Below, piece after piece: positions 46,697-55,808 of a DNA stretch of 64,000 nt. Within the stretch, counting starts at the first letter, position 1; every line of letters starts with the position of its first letter. The stretch is from Spirosoma foliorum. GTDB lineage: Bacteria > Bacteroidota > Bacteroidia > Cytophagales > Spirosomataceae. The notes beneath the pieces are model-generated. The model searched no databases. It was not told the DNA's origin and worked only from the letters and a program-made list of their open reading frames with translations. Location: positions 4,849,001 through 4,913,000 of the forward strand of contig NZ_CP059732.1 in the NCBI RefSeq assembly GCF_014117325.1, in the 5' to 3' direction. The position numbers and the translations under genes were made by a program.

Positions 46697-47512
46697 TTGG
46701 CCTACACGAAACAGCTATACACCGTGTCCCATAAGCCCTACTCTGCTTATACCATTGAGGAGCTCGCCCTTGATGACCTGTTCGTGCGTTGGGTGCAACA
46801 TCCCGACGACGATGAGGTAGCAGCGTATTGGCAAAACTGGCTTTCGCAGAATCCAGACTGTACCGAAACCGTTGAATCAGCCCGCAACCTGATTCAGGAA
46901 GCCAGTCAGCCTCGATTGCCAGCTTTATCAACCGACGAGATTTCGTCGGTATGGGGGCGAATCCGGGAATCGCTTCAAACGATGGAAGATCTCCGTCCGC
47001 TTCAGCCCGATGTACGGGCAGTTGTTGGGTGGTGGTATTTTATGAGAACGATAGCGGCCTTGATGGGTGTCATGCTTTTGATTGGCTGGGCGCTATGGAT
47101 GCAGTATGGTCCTAATCAATGCGTATCAACGATTAGTACACCTGCCAACCAGACCCGCTTAATTCGATTACCCGATAATTCAACCATGACCCTGCAACCG
47201 AATAGTTCAGTACGGTATGCGCGTCAATGGAACGAAGAAACCCCCAGGGCCGTCTGGCTGAAAGGTGAAGCCGATTTCTCGGTTACACACCGGAATGATA
47301 CCTCATCGGCCCGATTGTTCCGAGTTCATTTGCCCGATTTTACCATAGAAGCAGTTGGTACCATTTTTCGCGTAAGACAACGCTCCAATGGAACTTATGT
47401 AGCCCTGACTTCCGGGAACATGAACTTACTTCTGAAAGAACAGCAATCCATTCAGCTTCAACCTGGCGATTCGATCCAGATAATCGCGGGTTTAGCCAAG
47501 TCTTTACCTTAA
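46697..47512 (+). CDS. FecR-like anti-sigma factor
   Basis: Protein of 271 aa from a TTG start (no in-frame ATG occurs near the N-terminus). The order is a cytoplasmic N-terminal domain (LDDLFVRWVQHPDDDEVAAYWQNW, WGRIRES), one membrane helix (TIAALMGVMLLIGWALWMQ, about 118-136) and the periplasmic FecR domain (IRLPDNSTMTLQPNSSVRYAR, VWLKGEADFSVTH, FTIEAVGTIFRVR, VALTSGNMNLL). It normally binds an ECF sigma factor and passes the signal from a SusC receptor. No sigma factor gene is adjacent. SusC follows 25 bp downstream. Confidence 0.88.
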   Translation: MAYTKQLYTVSHKPYSAYTIEELALDDLFVRWVQHPDDDEVAAYWQNWLSQNPDCTETVESARNLIQEASQPRLPALSTDEISSVWGRIRESLQTMEDLRPLQPDVRAVVGWWYFMRTIAALMGVMLLIGWALWMQYGPNQCVSTISTPANQTRLIRLPDNSTMTLQPNSSVRYARQWNEETPRAVWLKGEADFSVTHRNDTSSARLFRVHLPDFTIEAVGTIFRVRQRSNGTYVALTSGNMNLLLKEQQSIQLQPGDSIQIIAGLAKSLP

Positions 47513-47537
47513 CAATTAACTCTTACTTGAACCTACA

Positions 47538-50500
47538 ATGCAGACAACAATTACCCAACCGCCACGGCGAGCGTGGCTTCCTTTGCTCGGACTAACGGCT
47601 CTTGCGCTGGTTAGTCAACCGGCGTTCAGCGCGCCACCCACCCATCGTTCACTTATTGAAAACCCTGCGCAGGAGCGAACTGTAACAGGCCGGGTTCTTT
47701 CTGGTGACGACAATCAAGGACTGCCAGGTGTTAGTGTAGCCGTAAAAGGCACTACACGCGGAACAACATCTGATGCAAATGGGGAGTACCGAATTAGCAT
47801 ACCAAGCAATCAGGCTGTGCTTGTTTTCTCTGCCGTAGGATTTGTTACCCAGGAAATTACAGTTGGCAATAAGTCGGCAGTCAACATAACGCTTACGACT
47901 GATAACCGATCACTGAATGAGGTCGTTGTCGTTGGATATGGTACGCAGAAAAAGAGTCAGACCACCGGGGCTATTTCGTCAATTACCCCTAAGCAGATTA
48001 CGGAGCAACCCGTCACTAATATTGGTCAGGCCATGCAGGGCCGGGTAGCTGGTGTAGACGTGGCGCAGTCGGGTAGTAAACCAGGCTCTGTACCCACGAT
48101 TCGGATTCGGGGACGTCGCTCCTTTAATGCGGGTAACGACCCATTATATGTAGTCGATGGAATTCCATTAGCCAGAGAATACGAAGACATTAACCCGAAC
48201 GATGTGGCCTCTATGGAAATCCTGAAGGATGCTACTGCAACGGCAATCTATGGGGCCAGAGGTGCTAATGGGGTAGTGCTGGTTACAACAAAACGGGGCA
48301 ATAAAAACGGCAAAACGACTATCAGCTACGATAACTATGTAGGTTTTACGGATGCCCTTGATAAAGTCCATCTGTTCAGCGGTTCTGAATTTGCCGAGTT
48401 TGTCCGGGAAGCTTATCGGACAACGGGCAACTATAAAGACGCTAATGGGAATCCAGTTCCGACGGGTGTAGTCGACGCATACGCCGACTCGAAGGTAGCC
48501 GTACTGGGTGGTGACCCGAACGTAGCAGCGGGTATTGCGGCTGGGCGGAATACCGACTGGCAGTCGTTGATTTTAAAACAGGGTGTTCAGCAGAACCACT
48601 CGCTCGGTATCCAGGGTGGTAACGAAAAAACACAGTTCTATCTGTCGGCGGGATTTTTCCAGGACAAAGGGATCATGCCTGGCGTAGATTATACTCGCTA
48701 TTCGCTACGTGCCAATGTCGATCATCAGATCAATAAGGTACTTAAAGTAGGCCTTTCTTCCTACATGATGTATTATCTACGCAATGGCGAGAACCTGAAT
48801 CCGTATAACTTTACGCTTCAGCAGAACCCTCTTGGTCGGCCTTACGACGATAATGGAAACCTGATTTTCTCTCCAACAAATGACGCCTTGCTCACCAACC
48901 CGCTCGCCGAGGTTGTACCGGGGGCCCAGATAGAAGAACGGAAGAAATACCGCATTTTCAACAGCGTTTATGCAGAAGTAAACATTATTGACGGTCTAAA
49001 ATACCGGGTCAATTTCGGGCCTGATTTTACGATCAACCGATATGGCCGCTTCATTGGCGCTCAGACGAATGCTCGGAAGGGGGGCGACCCGCAAGCTACT
49101 AACGCTGCCGCCTTTAACTTTGACTACACGCTGGAAAACTTCATAACGTATAACAAAAAATTTGGTGATCATAATTTCGGTATAACCGCTCTACAATCTA
49201 TTCAGCGCGACAACTCCGAGTTTAATACCATTAACGTACAGGGTGTTCCCGCCGAAACGCAGTCGTTTTATAACGTAGGTAACGCTAGTTCAGTACTGGG
49301 TGTTGGCAGTGGTCTGATTCAGTGGACGATCAACTCGTACATGGGACGTATCAACTACGACTACAAAGACAAATACTTGGTTACGGCCACGCTGCGCCGA
49401 GATGGATCAAGCCGGTTTGGTGAAAATACCAAGTACGGTAACTTCCCAGGTATAGCCTTAGGCTGGAATATCAGTAATGAAGACTTCCTGAAGGGCTCCA
49501 CATGGGTTGATCTGTTGAAACTACGGGTAAGTCGCGGTTCGGTAGGTAACCAGGGGGTAGCACCCTATCAAACCCAAGGGTTGTTAGGTCGCACTGTCTA
49601 TGCATTTGGTACGACTCCTGCTTATGGGTATCGGCCAGAAACAATTGGAAACCCCGATTTGCGGTGGGAAACCTCAACTACGACAAACATTGGTGTTGAC
49701 TTCAGCCTCTGGCGCGGCCGGCTATCGGGTGCTATCGAATTATATCAAACCCGTACCACCGACCTGCTTCTATCTGACTTACTACCTACCTCAATCGGTT
49801 TCAATTCTGTAACCCGGAACATTGGAGAAACTCAGAACAAAGGGGTAGAAGTTAGTTTGTCGACAGTGAACGTGAATACGAAGGGCGGCTTTAAGTGGAC
49901 ATCCGACATTGTATTCTCCAAAAATACGGAAGCCATTATCTCCTTGTTCAACGGACCTGTTGATGACGTAGGTAACAAACGCTTTATTGGCAAACCACTG
50001 ACCGAATTCTATGACTATAAGAAAGCGGGTATCTGGCAGACTAACGAAGCCGATGCCGCTAAGTCTTACCAGAGCGCTGTTGGTCAGATTAAAGTACAGG
50101 ATACGAATGGTGATGGCAAAATTACGGCTGATGACCGGGTATTTTTAGGGTCCGACATTCCAACCTGGAGTGGTGGTATTACCAACCGGTTCAGCTACAA
50201 AGGCTTTGATCTGAACTTCTTCATTTATGCCCGGGTTGGCCAGACCATTCTGAGTGGTTTCCACCGCGATAATAACCAGTTAGCAGGTCGTTATGAGCAG
50301 ATAAAAGTGGATTACTGGACACCCAACAATCCAACGAATGAGTTCCCCCGACCTAACTCAAGTCAGGAGTTCCCTGTATATAATTCGGCCATTATCTACT
50401 TCGATGGTTCGTTTGTGAAGGTTCGGAATATCAACTTTGGCTATACATTCCCGGCAAGTGTTGCCTCAAAACTCCATTTGCAATCACTGCGACTATTCAC

Positions 50501-50642
50501 CAGCATTCAGCAGCCATTCATCTTCTCCTCCTACCGGTCGAAGTATAACGGCGTTGACCCTGAAACCAGCGATGGTACGGTCAGTAATGGTGTTACGCCC
50601 GCTACCCGGGTTACAACCTTTGGTTTGAACGTCAAATTCTAA
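47538..50642 (+). CDS. SusC/RagA-type TonB-dependent outer membrane receptor
   Basis: Protein of 1034 aa. After a signal peptide comes a carboxypeptidase-like regulatory domain (VTGRVLSGDDNQGLPGVSVAVKG...), then the SusC linker NEVVVVGYGTQKKSQTTGA, the plug (VTNIGQAMQGRVAGVDV, IRIRGRRSFNAG, PLYVVDGIPL, SMEILKDATATAIYGARG) and the 22-strand barrel, ending FGLNVKF. It imports glycan fragments with SusD as the lid. There is no separate STN domain, which fits weakly with FecR signalling. It is directly followed by susD. Confidence 0.96.
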   Translation: MQTTITQPPRRAWLPLLGLTALALVSQPAFSAPPTHRSLIENPAQERTVTGRVLSGDDNQGLPGVSVAVKGTTRGTTSDANGEYRISIPSNQAVLVFSAVGFVTQEITVGNKSAVNITLTTDNRSLNEVVVVGYGTQKKSQTTGAISSITPKQITEQPVTNIGQAMQGRVAGVDVAQSGSKPGSVPTIRIRGRRSFNAGNDPLYVVDGIPLAREYEDINPNDVASMEILKDATATAIYGARGANGVVLVTTKRGNKNGKTTISYDNYVGFTDALDKVHLFSGSEFAEFVREAYRTTGNYKDANGNPVPTGVVDAYADSKVAVLGGDPNVAAGIAAGRNTDWQSLILKQGVQQNHSLGIQGGNEKTQFYLSAGFFQDKGIMPGVDYTRYSLRANVDHQINKVLKVGLSSYMMYYLRNGENLNPYNFTLQQNPLGRPYDDNGNLIFSPTNDALLTNPLAEVVPGAQIEERKKYRIFNSVYAEVNIIDGLKYRVNFGPDFTINRYGRFIGAQTNARKGGDPQATNAAAFNFDYTLENFITYNKKFGDHNFGITALQSIQRDNSEFNTINVQGVPAETQSFYNVGNASSVLGVGSGLIQWTINSYMGRINYDYKDKYLVTATLRRDGSSRFGENTKYGNFPGIALGWNISNEDFLKGSTWVDLLKLRVSRGSVGNQGVAPYQTQGLLGRTVYAFGTTPAYGYRPETIGNPDLRWETSTTTNIGVDFSLWRGRLSGAIELYQTRTTDLLLSDLLPTSIGFNSVTRNIGETQNKGVEVSLSTVNVNTKGGFKWTSDIVFSKNTEAIISLFNGPVDDVGNKRFIGKPLTEFYDYKKAGIWQTNEADAAKSYQSAVGQIKVQDTNGDGKITADDRVFLGSDIPTWSGGITNRFSYKGFDLNFFIYARVGQTILSGFHRDNNQLAGRYEQIKVDYWTPNNPTNEFPRPNSSQEFPVYNSAIIYFDGSFVKVRNINFGYTFPASVASKLHLQSLRLFTSIQQPFIFSSYRSKYNGVDPETSDGTVSNGVTPATRVTTFGLNVKF

Positions 50643-50692
50643 GCGCATAACCGTACGTGATGTGCTTATAAATACCTTAAGATTCTAAAAAC

Positions 50693-52390
50693 ATGAAATC
50701 AAAATTTTCACATAAATCATTTCGCGTCCTGGCTCTTGCCGTTATCCTACTTAGTGGGCAGGCGTGTAAGGATATACTGAAGGAAACGGTTGTTTCTAAT
50801 ATCGGGAACGATTACATCAAGACCCCTAAAGGGTTTGAAGATGCCAGTAAGGCGGCCTACTCCTCGTTGCGGAATTTCTATGCATCGGAACGCGGATTGA
50901 CTATGACCGAATTTGGTACGGATCTTTACCAGGCCGGAGCGGATGGAAGCTATAAAGGGTTTCATTTCTATGATACCCAGATGAATAGCTTCGTTGACAT
51001 CATCCAGCAAGTGTGGGAAGAACTGTACAGAGGCATTAATACCTGCAATGCAGTTATTGAGCGTGCTCCGGCCGCTACCGTTTCGGATGCCACCAAAAAA
51101 CTTCGGGTAGCCGAGATGAAGTTTCTGCGAGCACACTATTACTTTATTCTGGTACAACAGTTCGGTGGAGTCGACTTGCGATTAACAGAAACGATACTGC
51201 CTACGAAAAAAACCAGCCGGGCAACAGAGACCGACATTTATAAATCTATCACGAGTGACCTGGAATCGGCACTGGCCGATCTGCCTACTGTTAAAGCGTC
51301 TTCGCAGGGAGCAAGTGATTATGGGCGAGCTACCAAATCGGCTGCCGAACATTTGCTGGCTCGGGTGTACCTGACCAAAGCCACTTCGTCGGCCAAAGCT
51401 GCTGATGATTACTCCAAAGCGGCAACCTATGCGCAGAATGTAATCAGCAACTATAGCCTGAAGCTATTGCCTGACTTTGCGAGTGTGTTTGCTCAGGGAA
51501 GTGGCGAAATTAACGATGAGGTTATTTTCTCGGTTCAATACACAACAGACCCGCTGACTAATATGAACACGGCCAACACCAATAATGGTGATGGAAACAA
51601 GCTGCACTTGTACTTCGGGATGCAGTACGATGTGCAGCCTGGTATGAAACGCGACATTGCCAACGACCGGCCTTTCAAACGGCTTCGTCCAACAACCTAT
51701 CTGCTTGAAACCGTTTTCAAAGATCGGGTGAATGACTCCCGCTATAAGAAAACATTCAAGGATACGTGGTTGAGCAATAACCCCGGTACGAATCTGAATA
51801 CGTCTTTCGACAACAGTAAGGCTAAGATGACACTTAAGGCGGGCGATACGGCTATTTATATTCCAGGTGTTGAGTGGACAGTAGCGCAGCGGGCTGCTAA
51901 ACCTTATCAGGTTTTAGTGCCAAGTGCGTATACAGCAGCGCTATTCCCAACCCTGCAAAAATTCCTCGATCCCACTCGTCCTGATCTGACCTACGAACAA
52001 GGTAGCCGCGATTATCTGGCATTCCGCCTGGCCGAGACTTACCTGATTTTAGCTGAAGCGCAATTCAAGTCGGGCAAAACGACTGAAGCGACTGCCGCGA
52101 TTAACGCCGTCCGCCGTCGGGCTGCCTGGCCAGGGAAAGAATCAGCCATGGAAATAATACCTACTCAATTAGACATGGAAATGATCATGCAGGAACGCGC
52201 ACGTGAACTGGCTGGAGAGCAGATGCGTTGGTTTGACCTAAAACGTTGGGGTAACCTGGTTGAACGGGTTAAGTTATATAACCCTGATGGCGCTGCCAAC
52301 GTAAAAGAAACCCACAATTTGCGTCCAATTCCGCAAACCCAGATTGACCGAACCGAGAATGCAGGATTCGCTCAGAATCCAGGTTTCTAA
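50693..52390 (+). CDS. SusD/RagB-type surface glycan-binding lipoprotein
   Basis: Protein of 565 aa with a lipoprotein signal (LALAVILLSGQACKD, lipid Cys at about 25). Helical repeats and the SusD signature regions are present (RAHYYFILVQQFGGVDL, AEHLLARVYLTKA near 210, YLAFRLAETYLILAEAQF, ERARELAGEQMRWFDLKRWG). It closes over the SusC barrel to bind the substrate. Its stop is followed by a hairpin terminator. Confidence 0.95.
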   Translation: MKSKFSHKSFRVLALAVILLSGQACKDILKETVVSNIGNDYIKTPKGFEDASKAAYSSLRNFYASERGLTMTEFGTDLYQAGADGSYKGFHFYDTQMNSFVDIIQQVWEELYRGINTCNAVIERAPAATVSDATKKLRVAEMKFLRAHYYFILVQQFGGVDLRLTETILPTKKTSRATETDIYKSITSDLESALADLPTVKASSQGASDYGRATKSAAEHLLARVYLTKATSSAKAADDYSKAATYAQNVISNYSLKLLPDFASVFAQGSGEINDEVIFSVQYTTDPLTNMNTANTNNGDGNKLHLYFGMQYDVQPGMKRDIANDRPFKRLRPTTYLLETVFKDRVNDSRYKKTFKDTWLSNNPGTNLNTSFDNSKAKMTLKAGDTAIYIPGVEWTVAQRAAKPYQVLVPSAYTAALFPTLQKFLDPTRPDLTYEQGSRDYLAFRLAETYLILAEAQFKSGKTTEATAAINAVRRRAAWPGKESAMEIIPTQLDMEMIMQERARELAGEQMRWFDLKRWGNLVERVKLYNPDGAANVKETHNLRPIPQTQIDRTENAGFAQNPGF

Positions 52391-52402
52391 AGATTAACGA
52401 AT

Positions 52403-52455
52403 AAAAAGGGTGATTAATAAATGGCGAAAGCAACCGTTTCTTGATCACCCTTTTT
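52403..52455 (+). terminator. Terminator after susD
   Basis: AAAAAGGGTGATTAA (52403-52417) pairs with TTGATCACCCTTTTT (52441-52455), one wobble; T-run at the end. Confidence 0.8.
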
Positions 52456-52563
52456 TAGTAGTAGAATAGAATTGGGCAACGCTTATTTCTACGAGTCTTT
52501 GATTTTACGTTTAAGCAGTCAATAATCATTACAACAACCTGAATAGATTAATAGCCCCTTATT

Positions 52564-53514
52564 ATGCACGAGATCGAAAACAGACGACAGTTTCTATCAA
52601 AAGCTGGTTTATCGGCGTTAGCCATGTTCGCTGGCGTTGACAGCCTATTGGCTCGACCAACCCTTTCTGGTGGGCAGGCACTAGCAAAAGTACCTGGCCT
52701 CAAAATCGCTTACTCCGCCATTACCTGGGGCGGCAATGATGCACAAGCGATTTCCGATCTGGCTTCTCTGGGTTATCATGGAATCCAGCTTCGAGCTAAT
52801 GCCTTTGGCCCTTATAAAGCCAAACCGTCTGAATTGAAAGCATTGCTCGAACAAAATCACCTGGCGTTGGCTATGTTCTCAAGTGGGAATGTAGAGATCG
52901 ACCCGGCTAAAGAGCAGAGTACGATTGACATGCACGTGGCCCATGCGAGTTTTGTTAAAGCACTTGGCGGCTCGGCCATTCAATTAACGAACTCAGCTCG
53001 CCCAAAAGACCGACTTCCAACAACCGAAGAATTGAAACGGCTGGCAACCGTCATGAATGAGATTGGCAAACAAACAGCCGATTTGGGTATTCAGGCAACT
53101 TATCATAATCACATGCACCAACTAGGCGAAACGCCTGAAGAGGTGGAGATGATTGTACAGGCAATGAATCCGAAGTACGTGAAATTAGAGCTCGACATTG
53201 CTCACTACAAACAAGGTGGTGGCCAACCTGAAAAGGCAGTCAAGCAATACAAAGACATTATTTATGCCTTGCATTTAAAAGACACAATGTCTCCCTTACC
53301 CGACAAACCGGGCGATCCTAAAGCCTACAAATTCGTTGAACTGGGTCGAGGCAATGTAAATATTCCGGCGGTGTTTAAAGCCCTGGACGAAATTAAGTTT
53401 AAAGGCTGGGGTATTGTTGAACTAGATGGTGTACCCGAAAAAGACAAAACACCTATCCAGTGCGCTCAAATCAATAAAGACTATATTACCAAAACCTTAA
53501 ATCAGCCGTTGTGA
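52564..53514 (+). CDS. Sugar phosphate isomerase/epimerase-like TIM barrel, exported
   Basis: Protein of 316 aa with a twin-arginine-type leader (NRRQFLSKAGLSALAMFAG). The AP-endonuclease-2/xylose-isomerase-like TIM barrel follows: IAYSAITWGG, LGYHGIQLRAN, QATYHNHMHQLG, VKLELDIAHYKQGG, ALHLKDTM, FVELGRGNVNIPAV and GWGIVELDG, with the metal-binding Glu/Asp/His residues on strand ends. It follows the SusCD pair and precedes a DUF1080 hydrolase, suggesting a role in the same catabolism, possibly on a 3-keto sugar. Confidence 0.85.
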   Translation: MHEIENRRQFLSKAGLSALAMFAGVDSLLARPTLSGGQALAKVPGLKIAYSAITWGGNDAQAISDLASLGYHGIQLRANAFGPYKAKPSELKALLEQNHLALAMFSSGNVEIDPAKEQSTIDMHVAHASFVKALGGSAIQLTNSARPKDRLPTTEELKRLATVMNEIGKQTADLGIQATYHNHMHQLGETPEEVEMIVQAMNPKYVKLELDIAHYKQGGGQPEKAVKQYKDIIYALHLKDTMSPLPDKPGDPKAYKFVELGRGNVNIPAVFKALDEIKFKGWGIVELDGVPEKDKTPIQCAQINKDYITKTLNQPL

Positions 53515-53609
53515 ATGGCCGAATGAATGACAAAGTGAATAGTTTTGCGAAATGCCTACTGGCTATTGTAGTACACGTTATTCATGATACAACCAATCAC
53601 CTAAAAAAA

Positions 53610-54353
53610 ATGAAATACTTTATTTTAACAGGATTACTCCTCGTAACAGGTTTACTCGGCAAAGCTCAACAGGCTCCTAATACGCTCACAGCACAGGAGA
53701 AAAAAGATGGCTGGAAATTGCTGTTCGATGGCAAAACCACCAATGGGTGGCGAGGGGCTTACAAAGATAAATTTCCCGCAAAAGGTTGGGACGTTACCGA
53801 TGGCATGCTGACCATCCAACAATCGAATGGGTCTGAATCTGAAAGCTTCGGTGATATTGTTACCGATGGCGAATACAGCGATTTCGACCTTGTCTTTGAC
53901 TTTAAATTAACGGAAGGCGCTAATAGTGGCGTTAAATATTTTGTGGCCGAACAAAGCCCGAAACCAAAAGGATCAGCTTTTGGCCTGGAGTTTCAGGTAT
54001 TGGACGATGATAAACATCCTGATGCCAAACTCGGTCGGAACGGGAACCGCACGGTAGGTTCGTTGTACGATCTGATTCCGGCAAGTGGTAAAAAAGCCAA
54101 TCCAATTGGCGAGTGGAATACAGGCCGCGTCATTTCGAAAGGCAAGCACGTTGAACACTGGCTCAATGGCAAAAAAGTCGTTGAGTACGAACGCGGTAGC
54201 GAACAGTTCCGCGAATTGGTTGCCATTAGTAAGTATAAAGCTCCCGATTACAATGCCAATGGCCGTTTTGGCGAAGCGCCTAAAGGCCATATCCTGCTTC
54301 AGGATCACGGCAATCGGGTATACTTCCGAAATATGAAGATTAAAACGCTCTAA
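53610..54353 (+). CDS. DUF1080 protein (3-keto-disaccharide hydrolase-like)
   Basis: The start MKYFILTGLLLVTGLLGKAQ (53610) gives a signal peptide; the frame is open further upstream (53511). The 247-aa product has the DUF1080 jellyroll: GWKLLFDGKTTNGWRG, YSDFDLVFDFKLTEGANSGVKYF, LEFQVLDDDKHPDAK, GSLYDLIPA, WNTGRVISKGKHVEHWLNG and GHILLQDHGNRVYFRNMKI. Proteins with this fold cleave 3-keto-glycosides in the C-glycoside/3-keto pathway. The following Gfo/Idh-type oxidoreductase could produce the 3-keto substrate (inference). Confidence 0.88.
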   Translation: MKYFILTGLLLVTGLLGKAQQAPNTLTAQEKKDGWKLLFDGKTTNGWRGAYKDKFPAKGWDVTDGMLTIQQSNGSESESFGDIVTDGEYSDFDLVFDFKLTEGANSGVKYFVAEQSPKPKGSAFGLEFQVLDDDKHPDAKLGRNGNRTVGSLYDLIPASGKKANPIGEWNTGRVISKGKHVEHWLNGKKVVEYERGSEQFRELVAISKYKAPDYNANGRFGEAPKGHILLQDHGNRVYFRNMKIKTL

Positions 54354-54419
54354 GCAGCTTCTGAACTAATAGCCTTTTTATCATCGTCTATAGTATCTTT
54401 TAAAAACACGTTAACTTCT

Positions 54420-55746
54420 ATGGAAAATCGCCGTGAGTTTATAAAAAAATCGGCTTTAGCTGGTCTGGGGATGAGTTTCTCGGCTAGTAGCTACGCCCGA
54501 ATCATTGGCTCAAACGACCGCGTTCGTGTAGGTATCATTGGTTTCTCGGATCGTTTCCGGCAATCGCTGGCCCCTGCTTTTGCCGAACACGCTAAAGCCC
54601 AAAATTTTGCCTTCGTAGGCGTTTCTGATCTATGGAATCGCCGTCGTGATGAAGCCAATGAGTACTTAAAGGGAAAAGGTCTGAACGACAGCACCTTTTT
54701 CAAGGCTCGTAATAACGATGAACTCCTTGATCGTAAGGATGTCGATGCCGTTATTATCAGCACCGCCGATTTCCAACATGCGTTACATTGTACAGCCGCT
54801 GTGGAATCGGGCCGGGATGTGTATTGCGAAAAGCCATTTGCTGAATCACTCGACGATGCCCGCAGAGCGGTTAAAGCAGTAGAAGCGTCGAAAAAAAATT
54901 GTACAGGTTGGTTCACAACGTCGCTCAGCACCAAACTATCATTCTGCTAACGACTTTATCAGATCAGGTAAATTTGGCGATATTACGATGGTTGAAATGA
55001 CCTGGAACGTTAATCAGCCTGGTCGCTGGCGTCGGCCTAAGTTAGTATCTGAAATTCGGAAAGAAGATACTGACTGGGATCGCTACCAACTCAATCGCCC
55101 CAAAACAGCCTGGGACCCACGTAAATATTTGGAGTTCCGGTTGTTCTATCCGTACTCGTCAGGTATTCCTGGTCAGTGGATGTCGCACCAGATTGATACC
55201 GTACACTGGTTCAGCGGTTTAGACCATCCTCGTTCGGTAGTGGCCAATGGCGGCATTTATAGCTGGAAAGATGGCCGCGTCAATGCAGATACGTTTACGG
55301 CTGTCTTTGATTACGGCCCAGACAATGATAAAACCAAGGGTTTCCAGGTGTTGTACTCCTCTCGGATGAACAACGAAGCTGGTGGTGTAAAAGAATACTA
55401 CTTCTCGAACGGTGGTATGATTAACCTCGACACGAACAAGATTTCTCCCGAGGGTGGTCTGGAAGCGAAATATGCCAAAGATATGAACATGCAGGCAAAC
55501 CTACTGCCAACCATGTCACTTGGCGAAGCCGCTAAAATGGAAACATCGGCTAATACCGGTGGCGACCCAATGACCTCACTACACATGCTGAACTGGATGG
55601 AATGTATCCGTAGTCGGAAAGAGACAAATGCACCAGCTCGGGTGGGCTTTAATCACTCAGTTGCCAACATCATGGCTACCACGGCTCTGCATACCGGCAA
55701 GCGCGTAACCTGGGATTCAACCAAGCAGGACATGGTGATAAGCTAG
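54420..55746 (+). pseudogene. Gfo/Idh/MocA oxidoreductase, frameshifted at an A-run
   Basis: Two frames make one protein. The first (54420-54950) has a Tat-like leader (ENRREFIKKSALAGLGMSFS), the NAD-binding part (RVRVGIIGF), DAVIISTADFQHAL and VYCEKPFAES, then ends in a wrong-frame tail. The second holds the rest: VEMTWNVNQPG, PYSSGIPGQWMSHQIDTVHW, ANGGIYSWKDGR. Removing one A from the run at 54891-54898 (eight As) joins them through KIVQVGSQRRSAPNYHSAND, a typical family sequence. So the break is one extra base in a homopolymer: sequencing error, slippage or a real mutation. Rest of the frame intact. Last gene of the SusCD locus. Confidence 0.88.
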
Positions 55747-55752
55747 TTTTTT

Positions 55753-55808
55753 ATGTATGATGTAGGATATATGATGTCTTTTCACTGCATATATCCTACA
55801 TCATACAT
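55753..55808. repeat. Perfect 21-bp inverted repeat between convergent genes
   Basis: Arms 55753-55773 and 55788-55808 are perfectly complementary; made of ATGTATGATG/TAGGATATATG words. It touches the stop codon of the DUF2851 gene. Confidence 0.92.

Noticed and set aside
54988..55746. A separate 252-aa gene
   Set aside because: It is the C-terminal part of the frameshifted Gfo/Idh oxidoreductase; no Rossmann fold of its own.
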